A stretch of 62,939 bases of DNA from Mariniblastus sp. GTDB lineage: Bacteria; Planctomycetota; Planctomycetia; Pirellulales; Pirellulaceae. Of the stretch, positions 37,540 through 48,228 are shown piece after piece (the first letter of the stretch is position 1; each line of letters starts with the position of its first letter). The notes under the pieces were generated by a model that saw only the letters and a program-made list of their open reading frames with translations, ran no database searches and was not told the origin of the DNA. Both the position numbers and the translations under genes were made by a program. Location of the stretch: positions 1-62,939 of the forward strand of contig JAPKBL010000020.1 in the NCBI GenBank assembly GCA_028823415.1, read 5' to 3'.

Positions 37540-38706
37540 TTGGCGGATCAATCGACCGTTTACGACTGTATCGTAGTTGGCTACGGCGGGGTGGGTAGCG
37601 CATCGCTATTGGCGGCTGCCAAAAAAGGATGGAAAGTATTGGGGATTGATCGATATGGTCCGGCCCATGATCAGGGCAGTTCTCACGGGCAAACGCGAAT
37701 CATCCGCCGCGCCTATTTTGAACACCCGAACTATGTGCCGTTGGCGAATCGAGCGTTCGAGATGTGGGACGATTTGAACAAACGCCATCGAACATCACTC
37801 GATAAGAAGGAGCTACTGACACAGACTGGATTGCTCCAAATGGGCCGCCAGGATAGTGAGTTGATTCAGGGAGTGATTGCTAGTGCTGAAACTCATGACC
37901 TGCAAATTGAGCATTTCACACCGGATGAAATTCGCCGGCGATTACCGTTGTTTAAAATTCCCGATAACTTTGTCGGTGTATTTGAGCCAGGCGCGGGTTT
38001 TCTGAGAGTTGAGCTTTGTGTCGCAGCGATGATTCAGCAGGCTGTTAAACACGGGGCTGAGTTGAAATCAAACCACTGTGTCGACCGGTGGGACGTTGAT
38101 GATCAGGGACTAGTGACGGTGGAAACGGATCGAGGGGCCTATCAAGCTCGACGGCTTGTGATAGCGGCGGGAGGTTGGAGCGTGCCTTTGCTGCCTGATT
38201 TAAATCTGGGGCTTCAGCTGATTCATAAGCAGCAACAATGGTTTCAATTGGATCGGGTTGACCAGAAACTTGAAAGCCAGTTTCCGTGCTTTCTGCTCGA
38301 GCAGGACAACGGAGACTGTTTTTACGGTTTTCCTGAAATCGATTATCTCGGAATGAAAGTCTGTGAACACACAGGTGGTGTACCGGTAACTTGCCCGGCT
38401 GAGGTTGATCGTGGGTTGGATGAATCCCAGTTGATGCGGACCCGACAGTTCATGAGAGATCATTGTAATTATGGAAAGAGCCGGTTGGTTCATCACAGTG
38501 CGTGTGTCTACACGATGTCACCCGATGGTCATTTTTTCGTTGACCGGTATCCCAATTATTCCAATGTCGTGTTTGCGGCTGGCTTGTCGGGTCACGGGTT
38601 CAAATTTACCCCGGTCATCGGGAGTTATCTCGTCGATTTATTGGAAGGGAATCAATCGCCGGAATTTGATTTCCTGAGGATTGGAAACCGTTCCGCTGGT
38701 GGATAG
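37540..38706 (+). CDS. Monomeric sarcosine oxidase / N-methyltryptophan oxidase family flavoenzyme
   Basis: This is a flavin amine oxidase of 388 residues that would demethylate sarcosine or a similar N-methyl amino acid with O2, giving H2O2 and formaldehyde. The dinucleotide motif CIVVGYGGVGSASLL is near the N-terminus. SSHGQTRIIRRAYFEHPNYV is the family signature. The covalent-FAD cysteine is seen in ACVYTMSPDGHF, and AAGLSGHGFKFTP closes the site. A TTG start at 37540 has AAGGAG upstream and gives the standard length; the frame opens at 37480 and would overlap the previous gene. Peroxisomal-type homologues also oxidise pipecolate, so the substrate is open. Confidence 0.88.
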   Translation: MADQSTVYDCIVVGYGGVGSASLLAAAKKGWKVLGIDRYGPAHDQGSSHGQTRIIRRAYFEHPNYVPLANRAFEMWDDLNKRHRTSLDKKELLTQTGLLQMGRQDSELIQGVIASAETHDLQIEHFTPDEIRRRLPLFKIPDNFVGVFEPGAGFLRVELCVAAMIQQAVKHGAELKSNHCVDRWDVDDQGLVTVETDRGAYQARRLVIAAGGWSVPLLPDLNLGLQLIHKQQQWFQLDRVDQKLESQFPCFLLEQDNGDCFYGFPEIDYLGMKVCEHTGGVPVTCPAEVDRGLDESQLMRTRQFMRDHCNYGKSRLVHHSACVYTMSPDGHFFVDRYPNYSNVVFAAGLSGHGFKFTPVIGSYLVDLLEGNQSPEFDFLRIGNRSAGG

Positions 38707-38876
38707 GATGAGTGGGTACGAATGTAGAGAGCGATAGTACTGTCATACGGGCCTCTGCTTACTGATTGAATTCACCATTTGTCGTTTTTATTTATCGTCT
38801 ATAAAAGTGTGCCGCCGGAATTGTATTTCGGGGCGGGTGCTAAAAAGAATTAACTAGATTCAGGATTGAGGTTTGC

Positions 38877-40268
38877 GTGTCGAAGGATCGGAAATTTGAC
38901 GTTGTCGTGATTGGGTCGGGCCCTGGTGGAGAGGGTGCTGCGATGCAGCTTACCAAGGCAGGTAAGCGTGTTTTGTTAATCGAACGATTCGACCGGATTG
39001 GTGGCGGCTGCACTCATTGGGGGACGATTCCAAGTAAGGCGTTGCGCTATTCGATCAACCGGTTAACCGAAGCATTGAACAATCCACTCCTTCAAGAATG
39101 CGGCGTTAACGTTAAACCGAGTGTTGCCGAGTTGACACGAGCCGCGAAAGAGGTGATTTCAAGCCAGGAGACGATGCGTCGAAATTTCTATACGCGCAAT
39201 GATGTTGAGGTTGCCTTCGGGCACGCTCGATTTGAGGACGCCAACACGATCTCTATTAACGAGGAAGAGCGGGTCACTACCGAAAATGTAGTGATTGCGG
39301 TTGGGTCGCGGCCGTATCATCCCGAAGGAGTTGATTTTTCGCATCCACGAATCTTTGACAGTGACACGATACTCAAATTGGATCACAAGCCGCATTCGAT
39401 CACTGTTTTGGGCGCCGGTGTAATTGGCTGTGAATACGCTTCGATGTTTCGAAATTTATCCATCAAAATAAACCTGGTGAATAGTCGAAGTGAATTGCTG
39501 GATTTCTTGGACGATGAAATCAGTGATGCCTTGAGTTATCACATGCGGGAACATGGTGTCGTGATTCGTCACAACGAGAGTTTTAAAAAAATTGAAGCGC
39601 TGGATGATGGAGTGATTGCCCACATGAAGAGCGGGAAACATTTTAAAACCGATATTCTGTTGTGGGCGACGGGGCGAACGGGCAATACGCAAGATTTAGG
39701 ATTGGAGCATCTTGGGCTGGTGGCCGACAGTCGCGGCTATCTCGAGGTTGATGATTGTTTTCAAACCAATTGCGAAAACATATTTGCCGTGGGGGATGTC
39801 ATTGGATTTCCATCGCTCGCCAGTGCCGCGTACACACAAGGCCGAGCCGCCGGTATGCGAATTCTGGGGATGGATGAATCCCAGTGTAAATTAGCCAGTG
39901 AAATTCCTTCTGGGATTTACACGAGTCCTGAAATTAGTTGTATCGGGAAAACAGAGAAAGAACTGACCGAAGAGAAGGTGCCCTATGAAATAGGAGTTGC
40001 CAATTTTAAGAGTTTGGCGCGTGCTCAAATCTTGAACCAGCGTGTGGGGATGTTGAAGCTGTTGTTCCATCGAGATACTCTCGAAATCCTTGGGATTCAC
40101 TGTTTTGGAGCAAGCGCCTCCGAGATTATTCATATTGGCCAGGCAATTATGAATCAGAAAGGTGGAGCCAACACGATCAAGTATTTTACCGAAACAACAT
40201 TCAATTATCCGACGATGGCGGAAGCGTATCGGGTTGCGGCGCTCAATGGTTTGAATCGCCTATTTTGA
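38877..40268 (+). CDS. sthA: Soluble pyridine nucleotide transhydrogenase
   Basis: SthA interconverts NADPH and NADH in the cytoplasm, mostly to dispose of excess NADPH. It is a flavoprotein of 463 residues related to dihydrolipoamide dehydrogenase. The FAD motif [14 protein letters not shown] is followed by [16 protein letters not shown], in which the redox-disulfide second Cys is missing. That difference separates transhydrogenase from lipoamide dehydrogenase. The NAD(P) motif is [21 protein letters not shown] start at 38877 matches the usual N-terminus. The gene stands 170 bp after the oxidase gene and probably has its own promoter. Confidence 0.94.
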   Translation: MSKDRKFDVVVIGSGPGGEGAAMQLTKAGKRVLLIERFDRIGGGCTHWGTIPSKALRYSINRLTEALNNPLLQECGVNVKPSVAELTRAAKEVISSQETMRRNFYTRNDVEVAFGHARFEDANTISINEEERVTTENVVIAVGSRPYHPEGVDFSHPRIFDSDTILKLDHKPHSITVLGAGVIGCEYASMFRNLSIKINLVNSRSELLDFLDDEISDALSYHMREHGVVIRHNESFKKIEALDDGVIAHMKSGKHFKTDILLWATGRTGNTQDLGLEHLGLVADSRGYLEVDDCFQTNCENIFAVGDVIGFPSLASAAYTQGRAAGMRILGMDESQCKLASEIPSGIYTSPEISCIGKTEKELTEEKVPYEIGVANFKSLARAQILNQRVGMLKLLFHRDTLEILGIHCFGASASEIIHIGQAIMNQKGGANTIKYFTETTFNYPTMAEAYRVAALNGLNRLF

Positions 40269-40290
40269 GAAACGAGTGTGTCGGATGGGT

Positions 40291-40320
40291 AAAAAAAAGC
40301 CTCTCAGAAATTGAGAGGCC
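40291..40320 (-). terminator. Rho-independent terminator of the Cys-rich protein gene
   Basis: Read on the minus strand, the stem GCCTCTCA/TGAGAGGC (8 bp, loop GAAAT on the plus strand) is followed by eight T residues. It lies 43-72 bp after the stop of the gene at 40363 and about 25 bp after the convergent sthA stop. Confidence 0.9.
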
Positions 40321-40362
40321 CTTGTTAGTCTTGCAATGTCGATCGTATCGCGCTCCCCCGTT

Positions 40363-40911
40363 TTACTTGGTGGGTGCTGTGAAATCGGATCCCTTTCGCA
40401 ATCTGAGCTTGGGATGTGAAGCCCGGGTGATTGGTGGCAGGGGTTTGAGGATCTTATTTGCAGTTGCTGGCTCTACGACAGTTGTGGTTTTAGTGGTCGT
40501 TGTGGTGGGTTCGGCGGTTTTCGCGACAGTCCACTTATAAGAAGAAGCGGGACACTCGTAACTTTCTTTCTTAAGTACCTTAACGGTTTTTACTTTGGAA
40601 GTTGTTGGTGGGTTGCATTTGTTCCAGGGCATTCGCACGGCTGGAACGCAAATGACTTTTTCTTCAACCTTGAAACAGGTTTTCTTTTCTGTGACGGATT
40701 TGACCTCGAGGGTGCAAACTTCGCAGTCGCATTCTGGGCATGCCATGCGTGGCGATTTTCGCAGTCTAATTTTTTTGACACTACAGTTTGCATCACCGCA
40801 TTCACACTCGGCGGTGGTCAATGCGACCTCTTGAGCATTGCTAAAGTTTGTGCCTAAGAGTACGGCGGCTGCGATTGCCAAAGCAGTGCATAGTTTAGTT
40901 CCGTATTTCAT
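40363..40911 (-). CDS. Secreted Cys-rich protein, unknown function
   Basis: The 182-residue protein is not recognised. It has a clear signal peptide of about 28 residues (ending SNAQ). The N-terminal half is Cys-rich, with clusters CECGDANC and CPECDCEVC that could bind metal or form disulfides. Basic residues surround them (KKIRLRKS). A Thr-rich linker (TTTTTKTTT) and a basic C-terminus follow. The ATG at 40911 is chosen over one nine bases upstream. It is a monocistronic gene with its own strong terminator, 60 bp downstream of the porin gene. It may be an envelope or cell-wall protein; planctomycete walls are rich in disulfide-bonded proteins. Confidence 0.7.
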   Translation of the reverse strand: MKYGTKLCTALAIAAAVLLGTNFSNAQEVALTTAECECGDANCSVKKIRLRKSPRMACPECDCEVCTLEVKSVTEKKTCFKVEEKVICVPAVRMPWNKCNPPTTSKVKTVKVLKKESYECPASSYKWTVAKTAEPTTTTTKTTTVVEPATANKILKPLPPITRASHPKLRLRKGSDFTAPTK

Positions 40912-40971
40912 TTTGATCACTTATGTATTGTTTTGGATTTTACTGTTGGCTTGGACAGACTGGGTCGTTGA

Positions 40972-42525
40972 TTAGAAGTCGACCATTAATCGGACACCAG
41001 CAATTTGGTAGTTTCCTTGCCCGGCTGCTTGAGCACCGGAGTGAATGTCGCCGAGAATGTAATTGAACTGCATTCGGGCGTGAGAGTTCCAGTACCAATT
41101 CATGCCGAATGTATACGAGTCGGCATCTCCTCCAAGTACGTTATCGTCATTGAGATCCGCGTGGGAATATCGAAATGCGACTTCCCAAGCACCAATGCCT
41201 TTTTGACGGCATCCATCGCAGTCCCGGACCATAAAGAAATTTTCGAATGGCTTTAGGCGGCCCAGTGTTCCAGTTTTACGATCCCAAGGGTGGTGCTCTC
41301 CGGTGAGGACATAAGCAACCTGAGTGTAGAGACCATTGAAAGTCACGTTCGGGCCAAATGTCGAGCGTCGTTCAACCTTGGTTTGCAGGTACTCTGATGT
41401 CCAGCTAAAGGCGCCAATGTTGACGACAGATTCCAGGCCGAAGACAGAGTTTCTGTCGGCTCCAGCGATTCTATCTGTGTTTAGCCAGCGACTGTCGGTA
41501 CGTGCTTCTGGACGCGTGCGATAACGAGCTTGGTTATTCGTAGGTGAGTTGCCATCGGGAACTCCGAAAGAGGTACTGGCGGCTAAGTGGATGTAACCTC
41601 TTCCGTCAGAGGCTTCGTCGTACCAGGCAGTTCTGGCGAGTCTACTTGCAAATTCTGGTTGGTAGTGATCGCCTTTGTAACCGGATTTACTTTGCGTAAG
41701 TTCTTGATTCCACACTCCGAATCGCCAGTTCCACCCTAAATCGTCAGAGTATCCGTTGCTGGAGATTCCCATTCTTCGAGCATCCTCATTGATCGCTTCG
41801 ATGATGAAAGGACGTTCGATGAAGATGTTGTAACGGCTACTGTTTAAATGGTCTAATCCGTAAGGACGCTTTTGATTTCCAATAAGAACAGTGCGGAATA
41901 GAGGCAGATCCTTGAATCCAAGAAAGGCGTCACGGTAAGAGGTTGCTACACCTCCTGCGAACTCCCACTCGAATTTGTAGAGCATATTGTCACTAAGATC
42001 GCCGGAAACCCCCAACCGCATTCGTCGAAAATTAAAGCGATCCTGCGGATTGCCACCTGCCTCCAAAGGAAACAGAGATTTATCTACATTGGGAAATGCC
42101 CAATAGTCGGTATGGATTCGGCCAAAAAGTTTTATCTTTGGTGTCTTATGCCCGTGAGTAACATATCCCGGAGCCGCCGCTTCGAGTTTGTCAATTGACT
42201 CTTCCTGTGCGGCTAGCCCTAATTCAAACTTAGAAAGTCGCTGAGTCCAGTCACTTTCATTGGAAGGGATCTCAGAGCTTGAAGATTCGGTTTTCAGTTT
42301 ATTCGCGACGTCGATTTCGAGTTCTTTAAGACGAGCTTCGAGCATGGCAATCTTTTTCTTTGCCTCGTCTTCTTCTTGGCTGCCAAAGCTGCCAAAGCTG
42401 TAAACCGCGCCGACCGTTGTCAGTCCCGATGCCGCCGTCTGCTGAGCTGGAACAGTCTGCCCCATTGCTAAGTTGCAAAGCCAGCATGCAATCAAAAGTG
42501 CTGAAATAGAGAATTTGGCTAGCAT
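40972..42525 (-). CDS. OprO/OprP-type porin with N-terminal coiled coil
   Basis: This is an outer-membrane beta-barrel protein of 517 residues. A signal peptide (ending near MGQ) is followed by an SFGSFGS repeat from a 9-bp duplication and a coiled-coil region (about 50-115, KKKIAMLEARLKELEIDV). The barrel starts with PKIKLFGRIHTDYWAFP and carries the family blocks RMRLGVSGDLSDNMLYKFEWEF and IGNQKRPYGLDHL. The last residue is Phe (MVDF), as in most outer-membrane porins. Phosphate selectivity is typical of the OprO/P family but cannot be confirmed here. The coiled coil probably spans the periplasm. Confidence 0.88.
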   Translation of the reverse strand: MLAKFSISALLIACWLCNLAMGQTVPAQQTAASGLTTVGAVYSFGSFGSQEEDEAKKKIAMLEARLKELEIDVANKLKTESSSSEIPSNESDWTQRLSKFELGLAAQEESIDKLEAAAPGYVTHGHKTPKIKLFGRIHTDYWAFPNVDKSLFPLEAGGNPQDRFNFRRMRLGVSGDLSDNMLYKFEWEFAGGVATSYRDAFLGFKDLPLFRTVLIGNQKRPYGLDHLNSSRYNIFIERPFIIEAINEDARRMGISSNGYSDDLGWNWRFGVWNQELTQSKSGYKGDHYQPEFASRLARTAWYDEASDGRGYIHLAASTSFGVPDGNSPTNNQARYRTRPEARTDSRWLNTDRIAGADRNSVFGLESVVNIGAFSWTSEYLQTKVERRSTFGPNVTFNGLYTQVAYVLTGEHHPWDRKTGTLGRLKPFENFFMVRDCDGCRQKGIGAWEVAFRYSHADLNDDNVLGGDADSYTFGMNWYWNSHARMQFNYILGDIHSGAQAAGQGNYQIAGVRLMVDF

Positions 42526-42811
42526 TAGTCTAGTTCCGTTGACGTCTAGTAATCGTTACTACATAGACAATCGGAATAGCATTGAAAGTTTGCGTAGAGA
42601 TTTTCACCACTACAATCAAATTTATCAAAATCTTAAGAAAGGTTTCCCAACGATCGCTCGGCATAATCGGTAAATCTTACCTAGTCTTCGCAGCGGTTAA
42701 GATTCATTTGCCGCTTGCCGCGGAATGGATGTTAGCTAGAAGGAAAATCCGGAGAGGCGCATTTACCAGCGTCGCGTCTGGTCCAAGGTTTGATCGCTTG
42801 AACGAATGCGG

Positions 42812-43696
42812 TCACTGGCTATCGCGTAAGATTTCTGCCGTTCGGCGGGCGATTTGTTCGATCGTCTGCTGCGAGAGTTGGATTTCACTGGAAGCACGAA
42901 CGTCTGTTGGGGGCGCTTCCCTATCAGTCGATTTTTCAACGCTTGGGTGGCTCGAGAATGCAGTTTGTTGGATCGAGGATTTCGACCATGAGGATTTGAA
43001 TGAAGCGAAGTCGGCAATATTGTAAGACGCGTCTTTTGCTTCTGAACGCGGGTCGGAAAACCCCCAATCTTTTCTCATCGCAAGTAATTCGCGGCCCTTT
43101 TGAAGTGGGAGATACTCAATGCCTCCCAGTTGTTTTGCAAGGATAAGGATTCGGCAATAGGCATCGAGTATTTCTGTGAGCCAATAAGCTGTTTCCAGAT
43201 CCGATTCAAAACTCACAGTCCCGTGATTGGCCAATACGATAATGTTGGTCTTATCCACAAACGGAAGGATGGTTTCGGCGAAATTCTGACTGCCTGGGGT
43301 CTCGTAAGCGGAGATTGGGATCTCACCAAGAAAAATATCTGGTTCGGGCAAGACGCAGTTTGGGATGGGTTCGTGGGCGACAGCGAATGCAGTGGCATGA
43401 GGTGGATGGCAATGAACGATACTGGAAATATCGTCCCGGTGTTTGTAGATTTCGATGTGGAGTAGTACTTCGCTAGTTCGCTTCAACCTTCCGTCGATTT
43501 GTTTGCCTGTCATATCAACGGTGCAGATATCGTCTGGAGTCATGAACCCCTTGCAGTGGCGAGTAGGCGTGCACAAGACTCGGTTGTCGTCAAATCGAAT
43601 CGAGATATTTCCTTCGTTGGCAGCGGCAAAGCCTTTTGCATAAATTCGTTTGCCGATATCACAAATTAGCTGTTTTTTCGCTTCAATGTCAGTCAT
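42812..43696 (-). CDS. Class II aldolase (L-fuculose-phosphate aldolase-like)
   Basis: The first 220 residues are a zinc-dependent class II aldolase/adducin domain. Substrate and metal residues are in AANEGNISIRFDDNRVLCTP, the zinc histidines in VHCHPPHATAFA, and a later His in VLANHGTVSF. It would cleave a phosphorylated deoxysugar such as fuculose- or rhamnulose-phosphate; the substrate is not defined. An extra tail of about 75 residues (from about 220) is Ser/Gln/Thr-rich with a terminal helix and has no known domain. The ATG at 43696 is chosen because the longer frame has 38 meaningless residues. It lies 89 bp downstream of purN on the same strand. Confidence 0.87.
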   Translation of the reverse strand: MTDIEAKKQLICDIGKRIYAKGFAAANEGNISIRFDDNRVLCTPTRHCKGFMTPDDICTVDMTGKQIDGRLKRTSEVLLHIEIYKHRDDISSIVHCHPPHATAFAVAHEPIPNCVLPEPDIFLGEIPISAYETPGSQNFAETILPFVDKTNIIVLANHGTVSFESDLETAYWLTEILDAYCRILILAKQLGGIEYLPLQKGRELLAMRKDWGFSDPRSEAKDASYNIADFASFKSSWSKSSIQQTAFSSHPSVEKSTDREAPPTDVRASSEIQLSQQTIEQIARRTAEILRDSQ

Positions 43697-43785
43697 GAAA
43701 ATACCGCTTAATGTAGAATAGGAATCGAGTCGAAATGTACGCCAAGGGTGAGTTGCCGCGAGCATTTGGAGTAATTGAGGGGTCG

Positions 43786-44412
43786 TTAACGTTGTGAGAT
43801 TTCGACGCAACGATCTTTAATCATAACGTCGCCTTCGATGATCTTATTGATAACGTCTGGATAGAGTTGACACTCTTTTGCGAAAATGCGTTTGGCCAAA
43901 GTCTTGGCGGTATCGGCAATTTCTACGGGGACGGTTTCTTGAGCGATGATGGGACCGTGGTCATATTGATCATCAACGTAGTGAACGCTGCAACCGCTTA
44001 TTTTGCATCCATAGTCGATCACGGCCTGATGTACTTTCTGCCCGTAAAATCCTTGTCCACAGAACGCCGGGATTAGACTTGGGTGAATGTTGATGACCCG
44101 ATTTTCATAGGCGGGCGGAATGGTTAACCGACGAAGAAATCCGCCCATCACCACCAGATCAATGTTCGCGGTTTCGATCGCTGAAAAAATCGCATCGCTG
44201 AACTCGGCGACGTCTTTGAAGTCCTTGTGACTGACAACAAGATGAGGGATGTTGGCTTCTGAGGCAAATACTAACCCCCCCGCTGCAACATTGTTAGAGA
44301 TCACTAATTCAATGTCAGCGCTAAGTTTTTGCTCAGTCCGCCAATGAATCAAGTTTTTCAGTGTGGTTCCGCTTCCGGAAATTAACACTGCGATCTTATT
44401 CCCATCAGGCAT
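43786..44412 (-). CDS. purN: Phosphoribosylglycinamide formyltransferase
   Basis: PurN transfers the formyl group from 10-formyltetrahydrofolate to GAR in purine synthesis. It has 208 residues, the normal length. The N-terminal [17 protein letters not shown] binds the phosphate. The catalytic Asn and His are in [12 protein letters not shown] and the Asp in [14 protein letters not shown]. Its ATG overlaps the end of ileS by eight bases, so the two are probably coupled. The class II aldolase gene follows. Confidence 0.95.
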   Translation of the reverse strand: MPDGNKIAVLISGSGTTLKNLIHWRTEQKLSADIELVISNNVAAGGLVFASEANIPHLVVSHKDFKDVAEFSDAIFSAIETANIDLVVMGGFLRRLTIPPAYENRVINIHPSLIPAFCGQGFYGQKVHQAVIDYGCKISGCSVHYVDDQYDHGPIIAQETVPVEIADTAKTLAKRIFAKECQLYPDVINKIIEGDVMIKDRCVEISQR

Positions 44413-47400
44413 CAACTTCCCCCGTCACCTTGATGAAGATCTGTAGTTTCCCATCGCCCACATTGCATTCTTTAACGGCGAAGGCACCTGAGGGTTCCTG
44501 GTCACCCAAGTGGGTTGCGAGCGTTTCCCCCATGAGATAATCGGAGTTTTCCAAGATCGCTTGTTTCAAATCATCCGATTCGGTGACCAGATTCAATTCA
44601 ATGCTATCGGATCGTTCAAGGTCTAGTTCTTTACGGCGATCCTGAACGAGCCGATTAACGTCGCGCGCGAGTCCAGAGCGAATAAGCTCGGGAGTCAGCT
44701 CAGTGGCGAGAACGATTACGGCCTGAGGTCCTTGGGCGGCTGCCCAGCCCTCGTTGGCCTGCAGGCGTACTTCAACATCGTCTTGATCGAGTGTGATCAA
44801 TTGGTCCTCGATGGTAAGCGAAGATTGATTCGTTTGAGTCAGTTCAGCCAGCATGGCTGCTCCATCGGCCTCTTGAAACGCTGCTTTGAGTTTTGGCATC
44901 AATTTTCCAACGCGGGGTCCGAGGCGTTTGAAATTGGGAACTACCTGGTAAGTAACAAATTCGCCTGCATCAGTCGTGTAGGTCACTTGGTTAACATTGA
45001 GTTCCGTTTTTAGCAATTCGCCATGCGTCTCAAGCCACGCCTGATCAAGTGGTTCGTTGAGCACCACGGTCACGCCTGAGAGTGGTTGACGTACTTTCAA
45101 CTGTGCGTTCATTCTGGCAGAGAGTCCAGACGAGGCAATCTCACGAAGCAGGCCCATCCGCCGTGATAGATCTGCATCGATCATCATTGGGTCAGGTGTT
45201 GGGAAGTCACATAAATGAACGCTCTCAGTCGCACGGCCCTCAAACACACTACTCAGATTTTGCCAGATAGTTTCCGCCATAAACGGAACAAACGGAGCGA
45301 CCATTTTGGCCGTCGTCGTGAGACATTCGTACAGCGTCCAGTAGGCATCGAGTTTTTCCGGAGCCGATTTGTCTTTTGACCAGAATCGATCCCTACTGCG
45401 ACGCACGTACCAATTACTGAGGGCGTCAACAAAAGCGGTGACTTCGGTGCAGGCTCGGTAATTGTCATATTGATCCATGGATTCAATAACCACAGAAAGC
45501 GTGCGGTGGAGTTCGCTTAAAATCCAACGATCTAATTCACTTCGTTGGTCAACCGGTCGATAGCCGTGGCCGTCTGAGAAATTGTCGGCCGCTAATTGGC
45601 CAGGATTTGTGAGCGAAGCTGGAGAAAATCCATCGAGATTGGCATACTGAATGAAGAATCCGTTATAGACATTCCAGAGTCGCAGCAGGAATTCGGGAAT
45701 ACTCTCTTTGATCTGACGCTCGCTGTATTGGATTGAGGTCCACGGCGGTTGCTTGGCAAAGAAGTACCAGCGCAATGCGTCGGCTCCGTACTGGTCGAAA
45801 ATTTCCTGAGGTGCGCGGTAGTTGCGAAGGCTTTTCGACATCTTTCCAACGGTTTGCGTTGTTTTTGTCGGCGCTGACTTCGCTTCTTCTGGCGTCAGGT
45901 AGATGTTTTTTTCTTTGTCCTGCCACCACTCCGAGAGCATCAAGCCAAGCACGATGCAGTTTTTGAACGGATGTGGATAGGGAATCGTTTTGTGCGTCTC
46001 CGACGCTTGATCACCAAAGAGCATCGTACTGATCGCTAATTGGCTATAAAACCATCCGCGAGTTTGGTCGAGAGCTTCGCTGATGAAGTCAGCCGGAAAC
46101 TGTGATTCGAATTTTTCTTTTCCTTGATGCGGATACCCCCACTGGGCAAACGGCATCGCTCCGCTGTCGTACCAGCAATCGATTACTTCAGGGACGCGGT
46201 GCATTGTAGACCCTGCCTCGAACGGGGAATCGTAGGAGATGTGGTCGATGTAGGGTTTGTGAACCTTGAGGTCGTCGGGTAGTTCTGGATTGGCAGCCTT
46301 GGCTGATTCCCAGACTTCCATTCCGGTGGCACCTGGTTTCAACATCAGTTCGTCCCAGCTGCCTACAGCTTCAAATTTCCCAGTGCTCTCGCACGTCCAG
46401 ATTGGCAGCGGCGTTCCCCAGTATCGTTCTCTTGAGAGCGCCCAATCAACATTAGACTCGAGGAAATTACCGAATCGCCCTTCTTTAATGTGTTCGGGCT
46501 GCCAGTTAATCTCACGATTGTTAGCGAGCATTTGGTCTTTGAATTGCGTGGTCCGGATAAACCAGCTTTCTCGAGGATACTGAATTAGCGGATCATCATC
46601 GGCTCTCCAACAAAATGGATACTCGTGCTGATATTGTTCCTGATGGTAGAGCTTTCCGTTATCTTTTATTTGACGCGTGATGGGTTTGTCTGCGTCTTTT
46701 ACCCATTGCCCTTCGTAGTCAGGGGCTTCGGCGGTAAATTTTCCGTTGGGAGCGACGGCGCAAATCATTTTGGGCCCCTGCCCTGGTTTGTAACGATCCT
46801 GCTCTGCGACAAGCAGTTCATAATCGACTTCGCCAAAGGCGGGAGCTTCGTGAACGGCGCCGCTTCCACTGTCCGTGGTCACGAAATTCGCAGCGGTCAC
46901 GCGCCATGCGAGGTGTTCTTCTGTTCCGTCCAGCAGTTCGCCAGTCAGATCGGCTTGAGTTTTATAGTAGTAATCGAAAGGGGGAACATACCGTTCACCG
47001 ACCAGTTCGGAACCCATTTCAACCGATTTGACTTCCAATTCACGTTTAACCTTAAGGCTCATTTTCTCGACAAGGTCTTTTGCAAAAATGATATTTTGCT
47101 CCAGCTCCGGGTCGTAAACGGTAACGTATTCGATTTTCTCATTGACCGCCGCAAATTGGTTGCTCGGCAAAGTCCAGGGTGTCGTGGTCCACACTAGCAA
47201 GCTTGTGTTTTCACGGTTGACCAGTGGAAACAGTACGTAGACTGAAGGGTCCATGACTGTCTTGTAACCTTGACCGACTTCACCGCTACTGAGTGCGGTT
47301 CCGCCTTGCGCCCACCACCAGATGATTTTGTGACCCTTGTAGAGTAGGTCTCGATCAAAGAGGTTTTTGAGTGACCACCAAACGGATTCGACGTAACTTT

Positions 47401-47884
47401 GGTGATAGGTTACGTACGCGTCGTCCAATTTAACCCAAAAACCGAGTCGCTCGGTGAGCTTTTCCCAATCTTGCATGTACTGCCAAACCGATTTTTGGCA
47501 TTTCTGAATGAAAGGCTCCACCCCGAATTCTTCAATTTCCTCTTTGGAATGAATTCCCATCTCTTTGCAAACTTCAACCTCGACGGGGAGGCCATGCGTA
47601 TCCCAGCCCGCTTTACGTTCGCAATAATAGCCACGCATTGTTTTGTAACGAGGGAATAAATCTTTAATCGCTCGGGTAAGGCAATGGCCGGGGTGGGGTT
47701 TTCCATTAGCTGTTGGAGGGCCTTCGTAAAATACGTAACGCGGCCCCTCAGTTCGTTGAGCGAGAGATTTGTCGTAGATTTCGCTTTCACGCCAAAAGTC
47801 TAATATTGCCTCTTCTTGTTTAGGGAAACTGGGTTTGTTTTCGAAGGGGCGGAACATGCTGGAATCCTTCAGCGGAGTAGACAT
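44405..47884 (-). CDS. ileS: Isoleucyl-tRNA synthetase
   Basis: IleRS charges tRNA-Ile. It is 1159 residues, long for a bacterium and more like the eukaryotic-type (type 2) form. The HIGH motif is HPGH (residues 64-67) and KMSKS is intact ([11 protein letters not shown]). The editing insertion carries the usual [18 protein letters not shown]. The connecting block is [22 protein letters not shown]-terminal anticodon-binding domain and a further extension (about 960-1159) are present. It is followed by purN with an eight-base overlap. Confidence 0.97.
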   Translation of the reverse strand: MSTPLKDSSMFRPFENKPSFPKQEEAILDFWRESEIYDKSLAQRTEGPRYVFYEGPPTANGKPHPGHCLTRAIKDLFPRYKTMRGYYCERKAGWDTHGLPVEVEVCKEMGIHSKEEIEEFGVEPFIQKCQKSVWQYMQDWEKLTERLGFWVKLDDAYVTYHQSYVESVWWSLKNLFDRDLLYKGHKIIWWWAQGGTALSSGEVGQGYKTVMDPSVYVLFPLVNRENTSLLVWTTTPWTLPSNQFAAVNEKIEYVTVYDPELEQNIIFAKDLVEKMSLKVKRELEVKSVEMGSELVGERYVPPFDYYYKTQADLTGELLDGTEEHLAWRVTAANFVTTDSGSGAVHEAPAFGEVDYELLVAEQDRYKPGQGPKMICAVAPNGKFTAEAPDYEGQWVKDADKPITRQIKDNGKLYHQEQYQHEYPFCWRADDDPLIQYPRESWFIRTTQFKDQMLANNREINWQPEHIKEGRFGNFLESNVDWALSRERYWGTPLPIWTCESTGKFEAVGSWDELMLKPGATGMEVWESAKAANPELPDDLKVHKPYIDHISYDSPFEAGSTMHRVPEVIDCWYDSGAMPFAQWGYPHQGKEKFESQFPADFISEALDQTRGWFYSQLAISTMLFGDQASETHKTIPYPHPFKNCIVLGLMLSEWWQDKEKNIYLTPEEAKSAPTKTTQTVGKMSKSLRNYRAPQEIFDQYGADALRWYFFAKQPPWTSIQYSERQIKESIPEFLLRLWNVYNGFFIQYANLDGFSPASLTNPGQLAADNFSDGHGYRPVDQRSELDRWILSELHRTLSVVIESMDQYDNYRACTEVTAFVDALSNWYVRRSRDRFWSKDKSAPEKLDAYWTLYECLTTTAKMVAPFVPFMAETIWQNLSSVFEGRATESVHLCDFPTPDPMMIDADLSRRMGLLREIASSGLSARMNAQLKVRQPLSGVTVVLNEPLDQAWLETHGELLKTELNVNQVTYTTDAGEFVTYQVVPNFKRLGPRVGKLMPKLKAAFQEADGAAMLAELTQTNQSSLTIEDQLITLDQDDVEVRLQANEGWAAAQGPQAVIVLATELTPELIRSGLARDVNRLVQDRRKELDLERSDSIELNLVTESDDLKQAILENSDYLMGETLATHLGDQEPSGAFAVKECNVGDGKLQIFIKVTGEVDA

Positions 47885-48228
47885 ATCTCAAAGCTCACAA
47901 GCGAATAATACAGTTCGACGTTGGAAATAAAACGCGGATCTGGTCGTGACAAATGTCAGGATGATATTTCGAGGAAACTCGCCTCGACCCATGAGCCGCG
48001 CTACTCATAGTATCCCCAAAGGAGCGTCATGTGTAAATGACGGACTCTGCCAAAGCGAGTCGGAGGGGGTTGTCGTCTTGCGCAGTCATCGTAGAGAAAT
48101 GTGGCGTCAGATCAGTAATCCAACACATTATCACCTCGCTATTTCCGATCTTGCGTTTCGCAGTCCATCATTGACCGAGTGTTCTGCCGGAATTGAATTC
48201 CCAAAGCGAGGGAGCCCTGCAGTTGAAG
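47885..48228. other. Intergenic region upstream of ileS
   Basis: These 344 bases separate ileS (start at 47884) from the acidic protein gene. They should carry the ileS promoter. I see no T-box motif or antiterminator-type hairpin. A short plus-strand frame is not supported by any motif. Confidence 0.4.

Noticed and set aside
41336..42420. CRISPR or long repeats in the porin region
   Set aside because: Only one 9-bp in-frame duplication (SFGSFGS) was found; there are no spaced repeats anywhere in the window.
46625..47197. 190-residue plus-strand frame inside ileS
   Set aside because: It lies wholly within the strongly supported ileS gene on the other strand and shows no family motif.
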